64,000 nt of DNA, from contig CM032228.1 in NCBI GenBank assembly GCA_019009955.1, positions 94,849,001 through 94,913,000 of the forward strand, given 5' to 3'. Positions within the stretch are counted from its first letter, which is position 1. Each line of letters starts with the position of its first letter. The translations under genes were made by a program, and so were the position numbers. Below are positions 43,701 to 52,129 of the stretch, piece after piece. Below the pieces are notes generated by a model. It was not told the origin of the DNA. It searched no databases and saw nothing but the letters and a program-made list of their open reading frames with translations. Source of the DNA: Riptortus pedestris. Taxonomy: Eukaryota; Arthropoda; Insecta; Hemiptera; Alydidae.

Positions 43701-46513
43701 GGATAGCTATATGTTGCCGTATTGCCCAGTAACCCACAAAACGATCAGGTGGTATAAAAAACTTGGCATTTCCATATTTCAAATTATGATGGTGAATGCC
43801 CGTCTGATTCATAACAAATACTCAGGTGAAAAAAAAAAAAAATCTTCATGATTATGAATTATCTGTCTTGGAGAATCTTTTCCCAAAACCTCAGCCACAA
43901 CCCTTGCCACCAAGAGCGGATAAAGTACATTACATTACAGCCCGCAGTCGCACCCAAATCTGAAAAGTTTATAACCAAGGGGGAAAGATGCAGAGTTTGC
44001 TATGAAACAAAGTCGAAGAGAGTGGACTCTATTTATTATTACCCAGGGGGACCAGGATATTGCCTTCAATCATGTTTTAGATTAGCACATAAATATTAAA
44101 AATTGTAAATATATTTTATTTTAATTTTTAGCAATTATTTCAATAATTTTGTAAATATACTTAGTATATACACACAAACCAACATCTTCGAAATGTACCC
44201 AACCATACAAAAAAAAAAAAAAAAAATTTGAAAAATAATACATATTTAATTAAAGGTATTTTTAATGTTGCATTTGTTTTGGTTTTATGTTTCTAGATAA
44301 TATTAACAAATATCTAGGCAGGAATAGAAAGAGAGCTATGAAGTAATGAATTTTTAAACTATTTCGTAGAAAAAAAAAAAAGAATTGTTTTGTTGGTTTG
44401 GCAACATAGGATGTTTACAGGTCAAGAATTCCAAAGTCGGATTTCAGCATTTGAAGCACACAAAATAATTATAAGAAGATCTTACATAGTAAAGGTCTAA
44501 TGAAAACATTAAGTTGTACTTAAGCTTATAAGTAGGGATTATTGCTAATGCGAGACAAATAGAAGTAGGGGTTTACTAAAGACAGAAAAAAAAAAAAAAA
44601 ATAAGAATTAGCTTTATATTTGAGTAACAGAGAAAAAGTATAGAACAGCAGTTGCAGAATATTGCAGTTTACACTAATTAATTATACAACAGTTTTTGAA
44701 CCAATTTATAATAACAGCGGTTGGGAATTTTTTATTATACCTCTTTCAAAAAAAAAAAATAAGAATTAGCTTTATATTTGAGTAACAGAGAAAAAGTATA
44801 GAACAGCAGTTGCAGAATATTGCAGTTTACACTAATTAATTATACAACAGTTTTTGAACCAATTTATAATAACAGCGGTTGGGAATTTTTTATTATACCT
44901 CTTTCTATCTATTCACAACTTCTCTCAGTCTAATTTCACCATTTGATCCTCGGCTTTATATGAAAATTAATTATGGAGTTTGGTTAGCGTTCAACCAAAT
45001 CGAGCATTAAAATTCAAACGTGTATGCTCATTCACAAAAGCACCCACTCACTTTTGGATGAATCTCATTTTTGTAATTTCTCTGATTTTAAAAATCATTT
45101 AAATTTCCAAGAAGATTGTTTATTTACAATACAGTTAATTAGACTTTACAAATATAACATTTCTAAATTTGCAATAATAAATCTGTATACTACTGCTATT
45201 ATCTACTTATGTACAAACGAACTTACCAAAATCTGTAGCTTTCATGACTTCATAAGGTGTTTCATGTTTGAACCCCGATATAAGTGGATCTGTAAAAAAA
45301 AAGAAGAAATGAATGTTAATAAGCAAATTAATGAGTTGAATTGGCCTGAATCACTAAATCCCCAAAACTACTGTCTGATTCAAAGAAGACCAGAACATTA
45401 ATGACAAATTAGAAAAATAATATAAATGTTGAGGCCATAAGGAAAGAAATGAGATTCTTAAAAGCAGCATCAAAGACTACAGATTTGTACATATAATGAA
45501 TTTATTTTAGGAAACACTTCCTGGGACAAAAAGTCGTATATGCATAAGTGGAGGTTTACTGGTGGCTGAGATTGAAAAATGCAAATATCTCTGTTAATAA
45601 GCTGTTAAAAATTCTAAGGCACTTCCATCAAAAATACCATTTTTAAATTGTTTTGATTAGACACATAATAAGGGAGAAATATAGTTTTCTATCTTATGCC
45701 CTCTTTAAATTCTCACTCCTAGTTGAATATCAGTCATTAATACATGCAATCTTAGTTTTACGACATATGGTTAAACATTGAGTATGATAATGGGTAACGA
45801 AAAAATTGAGGTCCCTAAAATATTGTGCAACTAGAATCTTCTTTGCCATCATACCACACATTTATTCACGATGTTCACATATTACAGTTCTAATGAAAAC
45901 AATATGTGTTATTTAAGCGTGAACTAAAACATTTGGTGATATATTAGGGCTGAAAACTATAAAATACAATTATTGTTTAGTTTGTCGGATGGCTTTATAA
46001 AACTTGAAAGCTTTAGCTGTCATTGACATCCTTCTATGCCTCATTCTGGCTTTCCAGTACATAATGTGTAACTCTACAGCACTCTTTATTCTATCAATTC
46101 ATTTCAGCTGTCCAACTGTAGACCAAAAGGCCTTGGCAAGACTTTGCCAAGTAATTCAGCAATCTATGTCTGGAACTGCCTACTTAAATAACTATTAGGT
46201 ATGTAGATTGACTCTAAATGAAATTTCTATTCTCAATTAGCAGTCATTTCAACCTTGTCTAAAGCTTGTTAAATTTTAGAGATTACTTCAATGTTTCAGT
46301 AAAAAATAAAATCTTATATGAAATTTGAAAATCGAATCAACTGGGACTTCAGTAATTTTTAAATCATTAAAATTTAAATAATATTATTTTTTTCACAATA
46401 AACTATACATATATATACATATATTTTTGCAAGCAGTCTCATAATAGTCAAACAGCAATTTACTCACCACCACGGAGTATGGGATCCTGACTCCAATCAT
46501 CAGTGTAATTCAT
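27928..46513 (-). CDS. C2H2 zinc-finger protein with two alternative terminal zinc-finger exons
   Basis: Shared exons (minus strand): 46513-46468 (ATG), 45289-45227, 40504-40403. Each ends in phase 1 with a consensus donor. They join in frame either to 33693-32537 (455-residue product) or to 28643-27928 (308-residue product). The ATG is preceded in frame by TAA. The shared N-terminus (MNYTDDWSQDPILRG, then DPLISGFKHETPYEVMKATD, then an acidic VEKWLEATKEEVSVEELKKD segment) has no domain I recognise; no BTB or ZAD is seen. Both terminal exons open with W-Y-x-[CF]-[CY]-x-H-C, the first finger, and align finger by finger, so they arose by exon duplication. The product is presumably a nuclear, sequence-specific DNA-binding protein. 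Exclusive use of the two exons is inferred from phase, homology and separate stop codons. The second exon must be reached by skipping the first. Confidence 0.8.
28644..30057. other. Region between exons B and A: decayed Helentron-type repeats
   Basis: At 29289-29320 AGTCTGTCACGCAGGGGCTG recalls the 3' end of the Helentron-like family. The internal phrases GGTTACTGAAGGCTGAAAAC and GGGGTTTACTGAAGGCTGAA (29416, 29885) recur. A SINE tail scrap lies near 29565-29585. No additional coding exon is recognised. Confidence 0.5.
30058..30401 (+). mobile_element. Helitron-like element (family A, copy 4), 3' part
   Basis: Contains one internal unit (GGAGTGGGGGTTATAAGGGA and flanking phrases) and ends with GGAC-AATGTCTGTCGG-GTCC, a stem-loop, then GCTAG followed by T and (TA)n. 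The 3' end sequence differs from copies 1 and 3, so this is a related subfamily. The phrase ACAATGTCTGTCGGGTCCGC seems familiar from other insect repeats. Confidence 0.6.
30402..30480. repeat. (TA)n microsatellite
   Basis: ~79 bp of TA with one GA interruption. It joins the 3' end of the Helitron-like copy to the internal half of a Helentron-like copy. Confidence 0.9.
30481..30700 (+). mobile_element. Helentron-like fragment (family B), right of (TA)n core
   Basis: The opening TCTCTTATAGCGGTCGCAAT and the later TTGATCAATACCAAACTTGA and AATCAATCTTATTGCAAAT match the segment just after the (TA)n core in copies B1 and B2. Both termini are missing. Confidence 0.6.
30701..32536. other. Intron between zinc-finger terminal exons
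   Basis: No coding exon is recognised. It contains the SINE-like repeat (30998-31215) and degenerate family B phrases near 32041-32160 (CAAGATAGAGAAAATACATA, TTTCAATTTGGCATATAATA). TTTATT motifs near 32205 and 32218 (AATAAA on the minus strand) could end the exon A transcript. Confidence 0.45.
30998..31215. repeat. Possible second SINE-like repeat
   Basis: It contains a tRNA-like GGTTGAATCAGTGGGTATTA and a GCTCAAACTTCT box B-like stretch. Then come AAAATTGTGATGCAATTGAG and GTGAATAAAGAAGTTATGAT, whose equivalents occur at 16130-16210. Two partial copies only; boundaries are uncertain. Confidence 0.4.
32537..33693 (-). CDS. Zinc-finger gene, terminal exon A: 11 C2H2 fingers and poly-Ser tail
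   Basis: Acceptor TTCTTTTCTAG at 33694 onward, phase 1. It contains eleven C-x2-C-x12-H-x3-5-H fingers, for example YHCHHVTKSLKDLKEHIKTL, CPHCNLRATKKSDIRIHVQS and CTYCSSAFSRSGHLKVHIMR. Linkers such as H-T-K-E-K-P are near the consensus T-G-E-K-P. Many fingers carry aromatic/Tyr at C+3, as in insect poly-finger proteins of the C-x2-C-x-Y type. The C-terminus is a long serine tract (about 26 Ser with one Glu interruption) ending SSSSSSD. Some of it is encoded by repeated TCA codons. Compare terminal exon B, which is shorter by four fingers and lacks the tail. Confidence 0.88.
33694..35814. other. Intron, nothing recognised
   Basis: AT-rich sequence upstream (in the minus sense) of terminal exon A. 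No coding-like frame with splice signals, no clear repeat. Confidence 0.45.
35815..36025 (-). mobile_element. SINE (family S), full length
   Basis: Minus orientation. The head reads GGGCTCATGTTAGCCATGTG, then GAGTTGAATTCCCG (box B-like), the body and a TTAATAAATAAATAAA tail. Near full length at ~211 bp. Confidence 0.75.
36052..36153. repeat. Long palindrome with ~45-bp arms
   Basis: The left arm GTGACGAAAGTAGATCATTT... and right arm ...AATTCTACTTTCGTCAC are near-perfect inverses, meeting at a loop GAGCAAAGCGA (about 36100-36112). GTGTAATATT-like flanks extend the symmetry. A hairpin of this type is probably a fold-back MITE. Confidence 0.75.
36169..36644. mobile_element. Putative MITE with 16-bp perfect TIRs
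   Basis: TTTTTTCTGTAATCGT at 36169-36184 and its exact inverse ACGATTACAGAAAAAA at 36629-36644 bound 476 bp without coding capacity. The target duplication is not clear (T/A-rich flanks). It sits next to the palindrome at 36052-36153 and may form one composite element with it. Confidence 0.5.
36645..38107. other. Intron, nothing recognised
   Basis: No coding-like frame or clear repeat. Confidence 0.4.
38108..38760 (+). pseudogene. Penelope-like retroelement 3' end with GIY-YIG endonuclease
   Basis: The coding part (to the stop at 38498-38500) reads SGVYPVTCLTFGSSYVGQSG and RKLRRRIKEHL. This is the G-[IV]-Y...Y-[IV]-G core plus the R-x3-R-[IL]-x-E-H segment of GIY-YIG nucleases that end Penelope polyproteins. 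A later Glu in LVEQLWI fits the family. The reverse transcriptase half is missing (5' truncation). The 3' region contains GCACTGAAGATGGGACAGAA and AATAAAAG, consistent with Penelope 3' ends. It lies inside the zinc-finger gene, on the opposite strand. Confidence 0.72.
38761..40402. other. Intron with repeat scraps
   Basis: A SINE fragment lies at 39103-39163. The minus strand has a short coding-like stretch at 39369-39265 (see findings). A repeat-like module lies at about 39560-40020, including ACTTCCTTCACTTTATGCAA next to its inverse-like AAGGAAGTAAA. No gene is supported. Confidence 0.4.
39103..39163 (+). mobile_element. SINE (family S) scrap
   Basis: AAAAGGGTGGTAACCTTTAG followed by ATAAGCCATCCCATTTAGCC, the conserved 3' part only. 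Confidence 0.55.
40403..40504 (-). CDS. Zinc-finger gene, coding exon 3 (acidic linker)
   Basis: Acceptor TTTCTTTTGCAG, donor GGAAG|GTAGGA, phase 1 to 1. It encodes VEKWLEATKEEVSVEELKKD and then LSDTDVKPDIIIKE. It is rich in Glu/Asp/Lys and probably helical, a linker to either finger array. The VKP-D-I-I-I-K-E motif is possibly a SUMO-type lysine context (inference). Confidence 0.75.
40736..42060 (+). mobile_element. Helitron-like element (family A, copy 5), host of a SINE
   Basis: The 5' end is TCTATATATATA...AAATTGTAACATCTG after an A, as expected for Helitron insertion between A and T. Internal units with GGAGTGGGGGTTATAAGAGA and ACAAAAGTTGTTTATT follow. The 3' end is eroded; I see no clear CTAG hairpin, so the right border is approximate. 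A SINE is inserted at 41116-41347. Confidence 0.6.
41116..41347 (-). mobile_element. SINE (family S), full length with 12-bp target duplication
   Basis: Flanked by TTTAAAAACTAT at 41104-41115 and again at 41348-41359. In minus orientation the head is GGGGCTCAGGTTAGCCATGC, box B-like GAGTTCGATTCTCG, then the body GGCTAGAAAAGGGTGGTAAC. The tail is TTAATAAATAATAATAA. The intact duplication shows LINE-type retrotransposition and defines both borders, making this the reference copy of the family in the window. Confidence 0.85.
42889..43089 (+). mobile_element. SINE (family S), near full length
   Basis: Head GGGGCTCAGATTAGCCATGT, a deletion around box B, then CCTGCCCTGGCTAGAAAAGG and AACCCGTCCCAATTAGCCTT, and a TTACTAAATAATTT tail. 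Confidence 0.75.
43258..44100 (+). pseudogene. piggyBac-type transposase remnant
   Basis: The frame 43273-43851 carries GFGHSIYMEIFYNSVPLANT, matching the D-N-F-Y-T-S region of piggyBac DDE_Tnp_1_7. The D-N pair is replaced by E-I. It then carries SGVD-like TGVDSYMLPYCPV and KTIRWYKKLGISIFQIMMVN, the usual G-V-D...W-[WY]-K-K-L region. A second frame (43848-44099) holds the C-terminal Cys-rich end, CRVCYETKSKR...YCLQSCF. The frames differ at an A-run (~43832-43845), with a further shift before 43960. The N-terminal half and the first catalytic Asp region are absent. It is dead, and lies in a zinc-finger gene intron. Confidence 0.75.
44101..45226. other. Intron with exact tandem duplication
   Basis: Holds the duplication at 44590-44905 and decayed family B phrases near 44520-44600. 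No gene. Confidence 0.45.
44590..44905. repeat. Exact tandem duplication, 2 x 158 bp
   Basis: Copy 1 is 44590-44747 and copy 2 is 44748-44905. Every base from AATAAGAATTAGC to TACCTCTTTC that I compared is the same in the two. An A-run lies at the junction. It is either very young or an assembly artefact. Confidence 0.85.
45227..45289 (-). CDS. Zinc-finger gene, coding exon 2
   Basis: Acceptor TTTTTTACAG, donor TTTTG|GTAAGT, phase 1 to 1. It encodes DPLISGFKHETPYEVMKATD plus F. There is no known domain; its position and phase are what support it. Confidence 0.72.
45290..46467. other. Intron between zinc-finger exons 1 and 2
   Basis: Contains degenerate family B phrases at about 45545-45700 (GGTTTACTGGTGGCTGAGAT, AAATATCTCTGTTAATA). 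No coding exon recognised. Confidence 0.45.
46468..46513 (-). CDS. Zinc-finger gene, first coding exon
   Basis: It starts ATGAATTACACTGATGATTG and encodes MNYTDDWSQDPILRG plus one base. An in-frame TAA lies 12 bp upstream of the ATG. The donor is G|GTGAGT. It is short, but its phase (1) matches the next exon exactly. Confidence 0.72.
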
Positions 46514-47588
46514 GATTGCTGATTATTGTTGTTAATATATGGGTTATATGTAAATTCCTAAGTAAACCAAAACACAGTGACAAGTATATGTTTTGAACTT
46601 GACAAACATGATTTGATAAGAAGGCCTACGATAAGAGTACCTTTCAAAAATAATCGATTTAACTGCTTTTGCGCTCTTCCAAAAGTGTTAATATGAAATT
46701 CTTAGAACTTTTATTAATAAAAGTAAAGGTTAATTATTTTGGCTGTAGAATTAATAATTATAAAGATTACTCCGAAAATGACAACTACTCGTTGTATTCT
46801 GTAGCCATAGGCTATAAACTAAGATCTAAGTTATTCATTTACTTTTCTATATTAGATATGAGCTTGTCTATTTCTACTACCAGATTCTCCTGAATAGAAA
46901 CAATTATTTTGGTTGTACTTAAGACGCGATTTTTGAAATATATCTTAAGTTTTCACCGTTACTTGCTTGTTGACAGATGAGGTTTGTCATAATTGACAAA
47001 TTTACGCCACTCCACAAATATTTCGCCTGTCAATAATGCACTAGTGGCTCTGCATTAAAAACGTTTCATGAAAAACTAAGTGACCTTGTTCATTAACTAA
47101 CAAAATCGGATCTCTAAGATTGGGGGTAGGGGGGGGGGCTGAAAAGATGGAAAGGCTAAAAGGTATTGTTGAAAATGATGTTGATGGGTCTCCCAACAAA
47201 ATATCCATGTCTAAACAATGTTTTATTTAAATAATTTATAAACATATATTTCATCTTTAATACAATTTTGTATGTTGAAGACATGGCACGTGATAAATAA
47301 GATGAATGTATTCTGTAGCTCGTCTTCAGGGAGGTAACACCACGGGTTATCACTTCCGCGAGGTAACACTACTGGTTATTGAGTCTAGCAGAAATGTCCA
47401 AAATAGTATATATCCTATCTAGGAAATGTCCTAGACATCGTTTTGCGTTCCCGGTTGAACTCCATGCCGTCTCAGGCAAATGTAGGAAAGCTGGATACAC
47501 GGTGGGGATGAGGCCTAATCCTGGGGAATTTTGCTGTATTTAGGTCGGCTCTCTGTGATCCTGGGAAGAAAACAATAAAGGCAGGCAC
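46514..47588. other. Upstream region of the zinc-finger gene
   Basis: It should hold the 5' UTR and promoter of the minus-strand gene; no TATA box or initiator can be assigned with confidence. A G-run lies at 47125-47136. Divergence toward other genes to the right is not evident. Confidence 0.35.
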
Positions 47589-47704
47589 ATTAGAACAGCC
47601 TACAAAAAAAGGACACCACTGCAGAATTTTATCTCTGAGGTTAAGGATGCTACTCCTCTAGGAGGCAGATCGGGGGTGTACATGCTGAAGTGTGGGATGT
47701 GGTA
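47589..47704 (+). pseudogene. Penelope-like element scrap (start of GIY-YIG domain)
   Basis: Encodes IRTAYKKRTPLQNFISEVKD and then PLGGRSGVYMLKCGMW before TAA. The S-G-V-Y-x-L-K-C-G-x-[CW] stretch is the N-terminal edge of the Penelope GIY-YIG domain. The Y-[IV]-G half is not found in frame. Decayed and older than the copy at 38108-38760. Confidence 0.5.
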
Positions 47705-48426
47705 AGCCATGTACGTAAGGAGGACAGAAAGGAGTTGCGGATCTGGGCTGAAGAGTATATGAGAGGCTCAGAGTTTTATTCCCAAAGTTGGGATTATAAC
47801 CATCAAGCTGGAAACCATCAGATAAAATTAGTCCACAGTTACAACTCGAAAAACTAATAATAAGGTGAATGGAAATGTTCAGACAGACATAAACGCATCT
47901 CTCATGTTCAGACTTGTTTCTGCCCCCTCCCTCGCGGCTTGGAAGGATCCCTTCGGCTAAAGTGTATCGGCAGATTTCAGACCAGTTGCATCTCTCTAGG
48001 TACGTCCTACGCTCTGACGATAAATTTTAAACTCTTTTAATGTTAAGATAATATGTAAATTTCAATTTATTCTATTTTAATCGTAAATAAGTTATTGCAG
48101 AAACATTTTGTTGTTGTAGGTTTGGTAGTTTTTTATCCATGTGCATTTTAACATTTTTAGACTAAACTCCTAATTAATTGTAGTTTTTACTGTTTGTAGC
48201 TCTTATGTAAATGTATGGGAATGTAAATTCCTGAAGGCGCTTACCGTTTTAAAAATAAATTGTGAGGTTCCAAAAAACTGTGTTCTGAATAACCTGATAA
48301 TAAAATAGCTCGGTTTAGCTATAATACCTGATAATCCAGTTCGGTTTAGTCGTTAGTGCTCCATAAAGTTGACACCTATTGTTTTAGTGTGTATCTTCTT
48401 TGTTTTTGTTTGTTTTTGGACAAAAG

Positions 48427-48468
<42 letters not shown>
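47705..48468. other. Unassigned sequence ending in GT/TA repeats
   Basis: Continuation of the Penelope scrap or unrelated DNA, ending with (GT)n-(TA)n at 48429-48468. No gene. Confidence 0.4.
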
Positions 48469-48469
<1 letters not shown>

Positions 48470-49117
48470 TAGCTCAGATACCCGGCTTCGCCCGGGAATT
48501 CATTTGAGGCTGAATGGTGATGGTATTTTTTTGGCAAGGCTTTGCTTTGCACAATATTTTGACATTTACCCGTCCCAGTGTTTAGGGCTAATACCCGTCG
48601 TTTTTGTGGATTTGTTAATAATAAAATTAATTTTTTATGTAAGACTTCACTGTCCTCCATATTGCTATATTTCCCGTTTCCTGTACATTATGCATAGATT
48701 TGAATTATTAAGGACAAAATATTAACGTACATTTGAATTAATTTTTCCAGGTGAGGTACCCTTTAGTTCAAATTGGAATGAATTGTTAAGCAAATTTCTC
48801 TATATAACAAAATAAACAATTTTTGTTATGTGCATATTTGCCGAAACCACAATAAGAAACGAAATATCACTATTATTAATTTCAGGCTTCCCTTATAACG
48901 CCCACTCCTACCCGTCCCTAGAAATGTTAGTATGGCTTATTATAAGGAAGGCGTTAGTGCTAATACACATACCGAGTGTTTTAATTAGTGCCAAATATTC
49001 TGTGCCAAATAAAATTGTTGACATCCGCTATAATTTTTAACGTATAACGCCTTTATAGTTCGTTATTCGACGATAGTGTATATAACAAAACTTTCTCTAA
49101 ATAACAAAATAAACAAC
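48469..49117 (-). mobile_element. Helitron-like 3' module (family A, copy 6)
   Basis: Minus orientation. The CTAG/hairpin 3' end is at 48469 (complement reads CTAGCTCAGATACCCGGC). The TTTGAGGCTGAATGGTGATG block and one-plus internal units follow. It is cut at AAATAAACAACTT where another 3' hairpin end begins, so it lacks its own 5' end here. Confidence 0.6.
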
Positions 49118-50455
49118 TTAAGGTACCCGGCGATGCCCGGGAAATATTTTTATAGCAAGACTTCAATGTGTACAATTGTACTTCCCTCCACGATGTATTG
49201 TTCTTTCAAAATAGCCAATCCTAAAGTCTAACTTTCAGGGTTAATAGAATAGAAATTTTAGTTTTGAAGAATATATGAATAAGTGTGCGTAATCTATCCC
49301 TCTCGACTCGCGGTTTTTGAATAATTCAAACCATAATCATGGGTAGCATTTATTACAATTAAATATCATCTATAATGAACATATTTCCTGCCAAAAACCA
49401 ATCCCAGCACATATAGTTTAAGCATAGTTTTATACAAAAGATCATATTCGGATTAGTAAGCCACAGTGGAAATCACTTCCCGTCATGCGAGCATTCCACA
49501 GGAAATAAGTAAACTCAATTAACTCCCGTCAATTTCCGCTCTCGCTGGAGCGTTATCATGATTGTTTTCCTTAGATTATTGATTCAGAATATTATTTTAA
49601 TAATTTATCTACCTGATGGAACTAAATAATAGATCCATAAAAATAATTTCATTTATGTTCAAAAAGCTAGATGAGGGGAAGAGAGCCCCCCTGCAACCTA
49701 GTAATACTTTAAACATTCATATTGAGTATATATTAAATACCAGAAATGCTCTTATAGTTTACATTTCTATTGGAAATAAATAACAAAGTTATAGGGAAAA
49801 TAAATGAATGAGAAGGAGGCGACGGAGATTTATAAGCTCACTAATCCGAACCATACTTACAAATATCATATAAGACTAAAACATAACATCTTTTGTAATA
49901 ATATGCATTTATTAAAAACACTTAAATAAGCACTAATAAAATTAATGACTCCCGCTATGGTTTTAGCGTATTTCCCGTGTTTACTTCATTTACGGCAAAA
50001 GTGAATACAACAAAAGTTACATTAAATAACAAAAGTAAACAACTTTTGCTTTGTGCACGTTTGCCCAAAAATAAAATAGAAAATGAAATATCTCGAATTT
50101 TTATTTCAGGCCTTCCTTATAACCCCCACTCCCGTTCGAACTTAAAAATTGTATTAAAGCTTATAACCATGGAAGAATTAATGCTAATTCACATACCCAG
50201 TTTTGTTAAATTCGGTTCAATCGATTGTGCTCAATAAAATAGTTGTGGCGCCCACTTTAGTTTTTAGCGTATATCTCGTTTATACTTTGTTATACGACAA
50301 AAGTTATTCTAAATAACAGAATAAACATCTTTTGTCATGTGCATATCTGCCGAAAAACCAATAGGAAACGAAATATCCCTATTTTCAATTCAGGCCTCCT
50401 TACAACCCCCACTCCTGCCCATCCCTAGAAATGTTGGTATGGCTTATTATAATTA

Positions 50456-50459
50456 AGGT
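50456..50459. repeat. Target site duplication AGGT (left)
   Basis: AGGT here and at 55140-55143 flank the Gypsy LTRs. The rejoined Helitron unit reads through correctly once the insertion is removed, confirming the borders. Confidence 0.8.
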
Positions 50460-50822
50460 TTTAGTGGACTGAGTGGGGTGAAATAGATAGTTCTGTGCAC
50501 TTTTCAAGTTGTATATTCAGAACAAACACAAAATAACCTCTTCATTATGAGGATGTAATATGTTACACAAAACAAGTCTATTTAGAGTACTTACACTTTA
50601 CACATTTTCGTCGGACACAACACAGTCTCAGTTTAATCAATATAATAAAGTTCCAGTTAACGCGAGACACTAGATATTTTCGCACTTCTAACTTTGCACT
50701 CGCAATCCGGTTAACTATTTTTTACTAACTGAACTTATTTTAAAACCATCTGGTATTTTTTATACCGCGTGGTTATCATATTTAATAGCGAACGACTCAC
50801 GAGTACGTGCGTCGCCGCTACA
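50460..50822 (-). repeat. Gypsy 3' LTR (363 bp)
   Basis: On the minus strand it starts TGTAGCGGCGACGCACGTAC and ends CCACTCAGTCCACTAAA. It includes a 21-bp segment (about 50563-50583) replaced by 2 bp in the other LTR. Contains AATAAAGTTCC-like and TATA-like motifs in one or other orientation. Confidence 0.88.
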
Positions 50823-50837
50823 TCACCTCCTCCCAAT
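50823..50837 (-). other. Polypurine tract
   Basis: TTGGGAGGAGGTGA on the minus strand directly abuts the 3' LTR. This is the plus-strand primer site expected for an LTR retrotransposon. Confidence 0.75.
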
Positions 50838-50840
50838 GAC

Positions 50841-51329
50841 TCAGTCGCGGAAGCGAACAGGAGGACGAATTATTCGGCCCACACGGGTTCGTTGCTCCTC
50901 TGTAGAGTGCTCTTCCGCGGCAGAGTCATTAGAAATTGGTGCGGTAGGTGGTGTAATGTCTGGTGGACTGGAGATGGAGTCATTGTCGTCCTGCAGCAGG
51001 TACGCCGGTTTCAGTCTGTCGATTGTCACTGTCCGAGGTCCTCCAGGCAGCTGGATGCTGAAGGTCTTGTCGGTTCGGCTGAGCACTTCATGTGGCCCGG
51101 TGTAAGGTGGAGTCAAAGGGCGATGGACAGTGTCATCTCTGAGGAAGACATGTGTGCAGGTCTGCAGATCGCGATGCACGAAGGTCTTCGCAGATGATGG
51201 TCTGTAGGCTGCTGGGCGTAGCTTCTCCATATACTCCCTCAGTTGGCGGATAAAAGCCTCGTTGCTCTCGGGTTGCCTGGACTTTTCCAGAAATTCGCCA
51301 GGCAGACGAGGTAGTTGGCCATATGTCAC
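50841..51329 (-). pseudogene. Gypsy pol, C-terminal end of integrase
   Basis: This frame carries the C-terminal, chromatin-binding-like part of the CsRn1 integrase: TYGQLPRLPGEFLEK, then FVHRDLQTCTHVFLRDD, PPYTGPHEVLSRTDKTFSIQ, DRLKPAYL, and a final GRIIRPPVRF. It is in a different frame from the catalytic part (51374-52129). A 1-nt deletion or 2-nt insertion near 51325-51335 is the simplest explanation, and an in-frame TGA lies just before it. Confidence 0.8.
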
Positions 51330-51373
51330 ACAGCTGCGCTAGCGACGTTTTCGTCACGGATAGCGGCTCGAAG

Positions 51374-52129
51374 TCAAAGCAGCACCAATGGTAGCCTGAG
51401 AGTCCAGTTATTTACGTCCAGCTGGGCGGTCAAGGAGGTCTTCAAGGTGCGGTGCCAGCGTTCCACACACCCGTTGGCTTGGGGGTGGTATGATGTGGTT
51501 CTAATTCGTTGGAAACCAAAAGTTTTAGAGAGTTGGAAGAAGAGGTCAGATTCGAATTGTCTTCCTTGGTCGGTTGTTATTCTGACCGGAACTCCAAAAC
51601 GCGGAATCCATGTAGTAATCAGGGCTGTAGCACAGGTAGACGCGGAAATATCCTCAATCGGCTGTGCTTCCGGCCATCTGGTAAATCTGTCGACCATTGT
51701 TAACCAATACCTCATGCCTCCCGAAGTAGGAAGGGGTCCAATGATGTCTATGTGAACTAGTTCAAAACGACATGCCAATGGAAACTTCGCGGGAGGTGAT
51801 ATTGTATGCCTTTGCACTTTAGAACGTTGGCAGGCAAGGCAGGAGCGTGACCACTCTCCGACGTCGACGTTCTGGTTGGGCCAAAAAAATCGTTGCTTTA
51901 AGAGTCTTCGCGAACCACGGATGCCGGGATGACTCAGTCCGTGAATTCTTTCGAACATGGCACGACGAATGCTCTCGGGAAGGTACGGGCGCGCCTTCGA
52001 CGTAGACATCTCGCACAGGACTGGCTTGGAGATATTAGGGAGATTAATCCATTTGAGCTGTAGACGGGGATTCTTGAGTAACTCAGGTATGGATGTGTCG
52101 TTGACCTGAGCTTCGGCAATTGCGTCCAT
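51374..52129 (-). pseudogene. Gypsy pol, integrase zinc-binding and catalytic core
   Basis: Residues 63-100 form the HHCC finger (HGLSHPG...CLACQ). The DDE core is intact: D128 in HIDIIGPL, D187 in ITTDQGRQF and E223 in NGCVERWHRTLK. The frame is the same as the RT/RNase H frame upstream and is separated from it only by a TAA at 52130-52132. It ends at a TGA where a Gly codon is expected in the family. All catalytic residues remain, so the breaks look recent. Confidence 0.85.

Noticed and set aside
45024..45401. 125-codon plus-strand frame
   Set aside because: Overlaps zinc-finger exon 2 on the opposite strand; AT-rich chance frame.
48369..48725. 118-codon frame
   Set aside because: Formed by GT/TA repeats and the Helitron 3' module; no protein family.
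50769..51755. Plus-strand open frames of 86-146 codons
   Set aside because: They are antisense to the Gypsy pol frames, which carry protease, RT, RNase H and integrase motifs on the minus strand.
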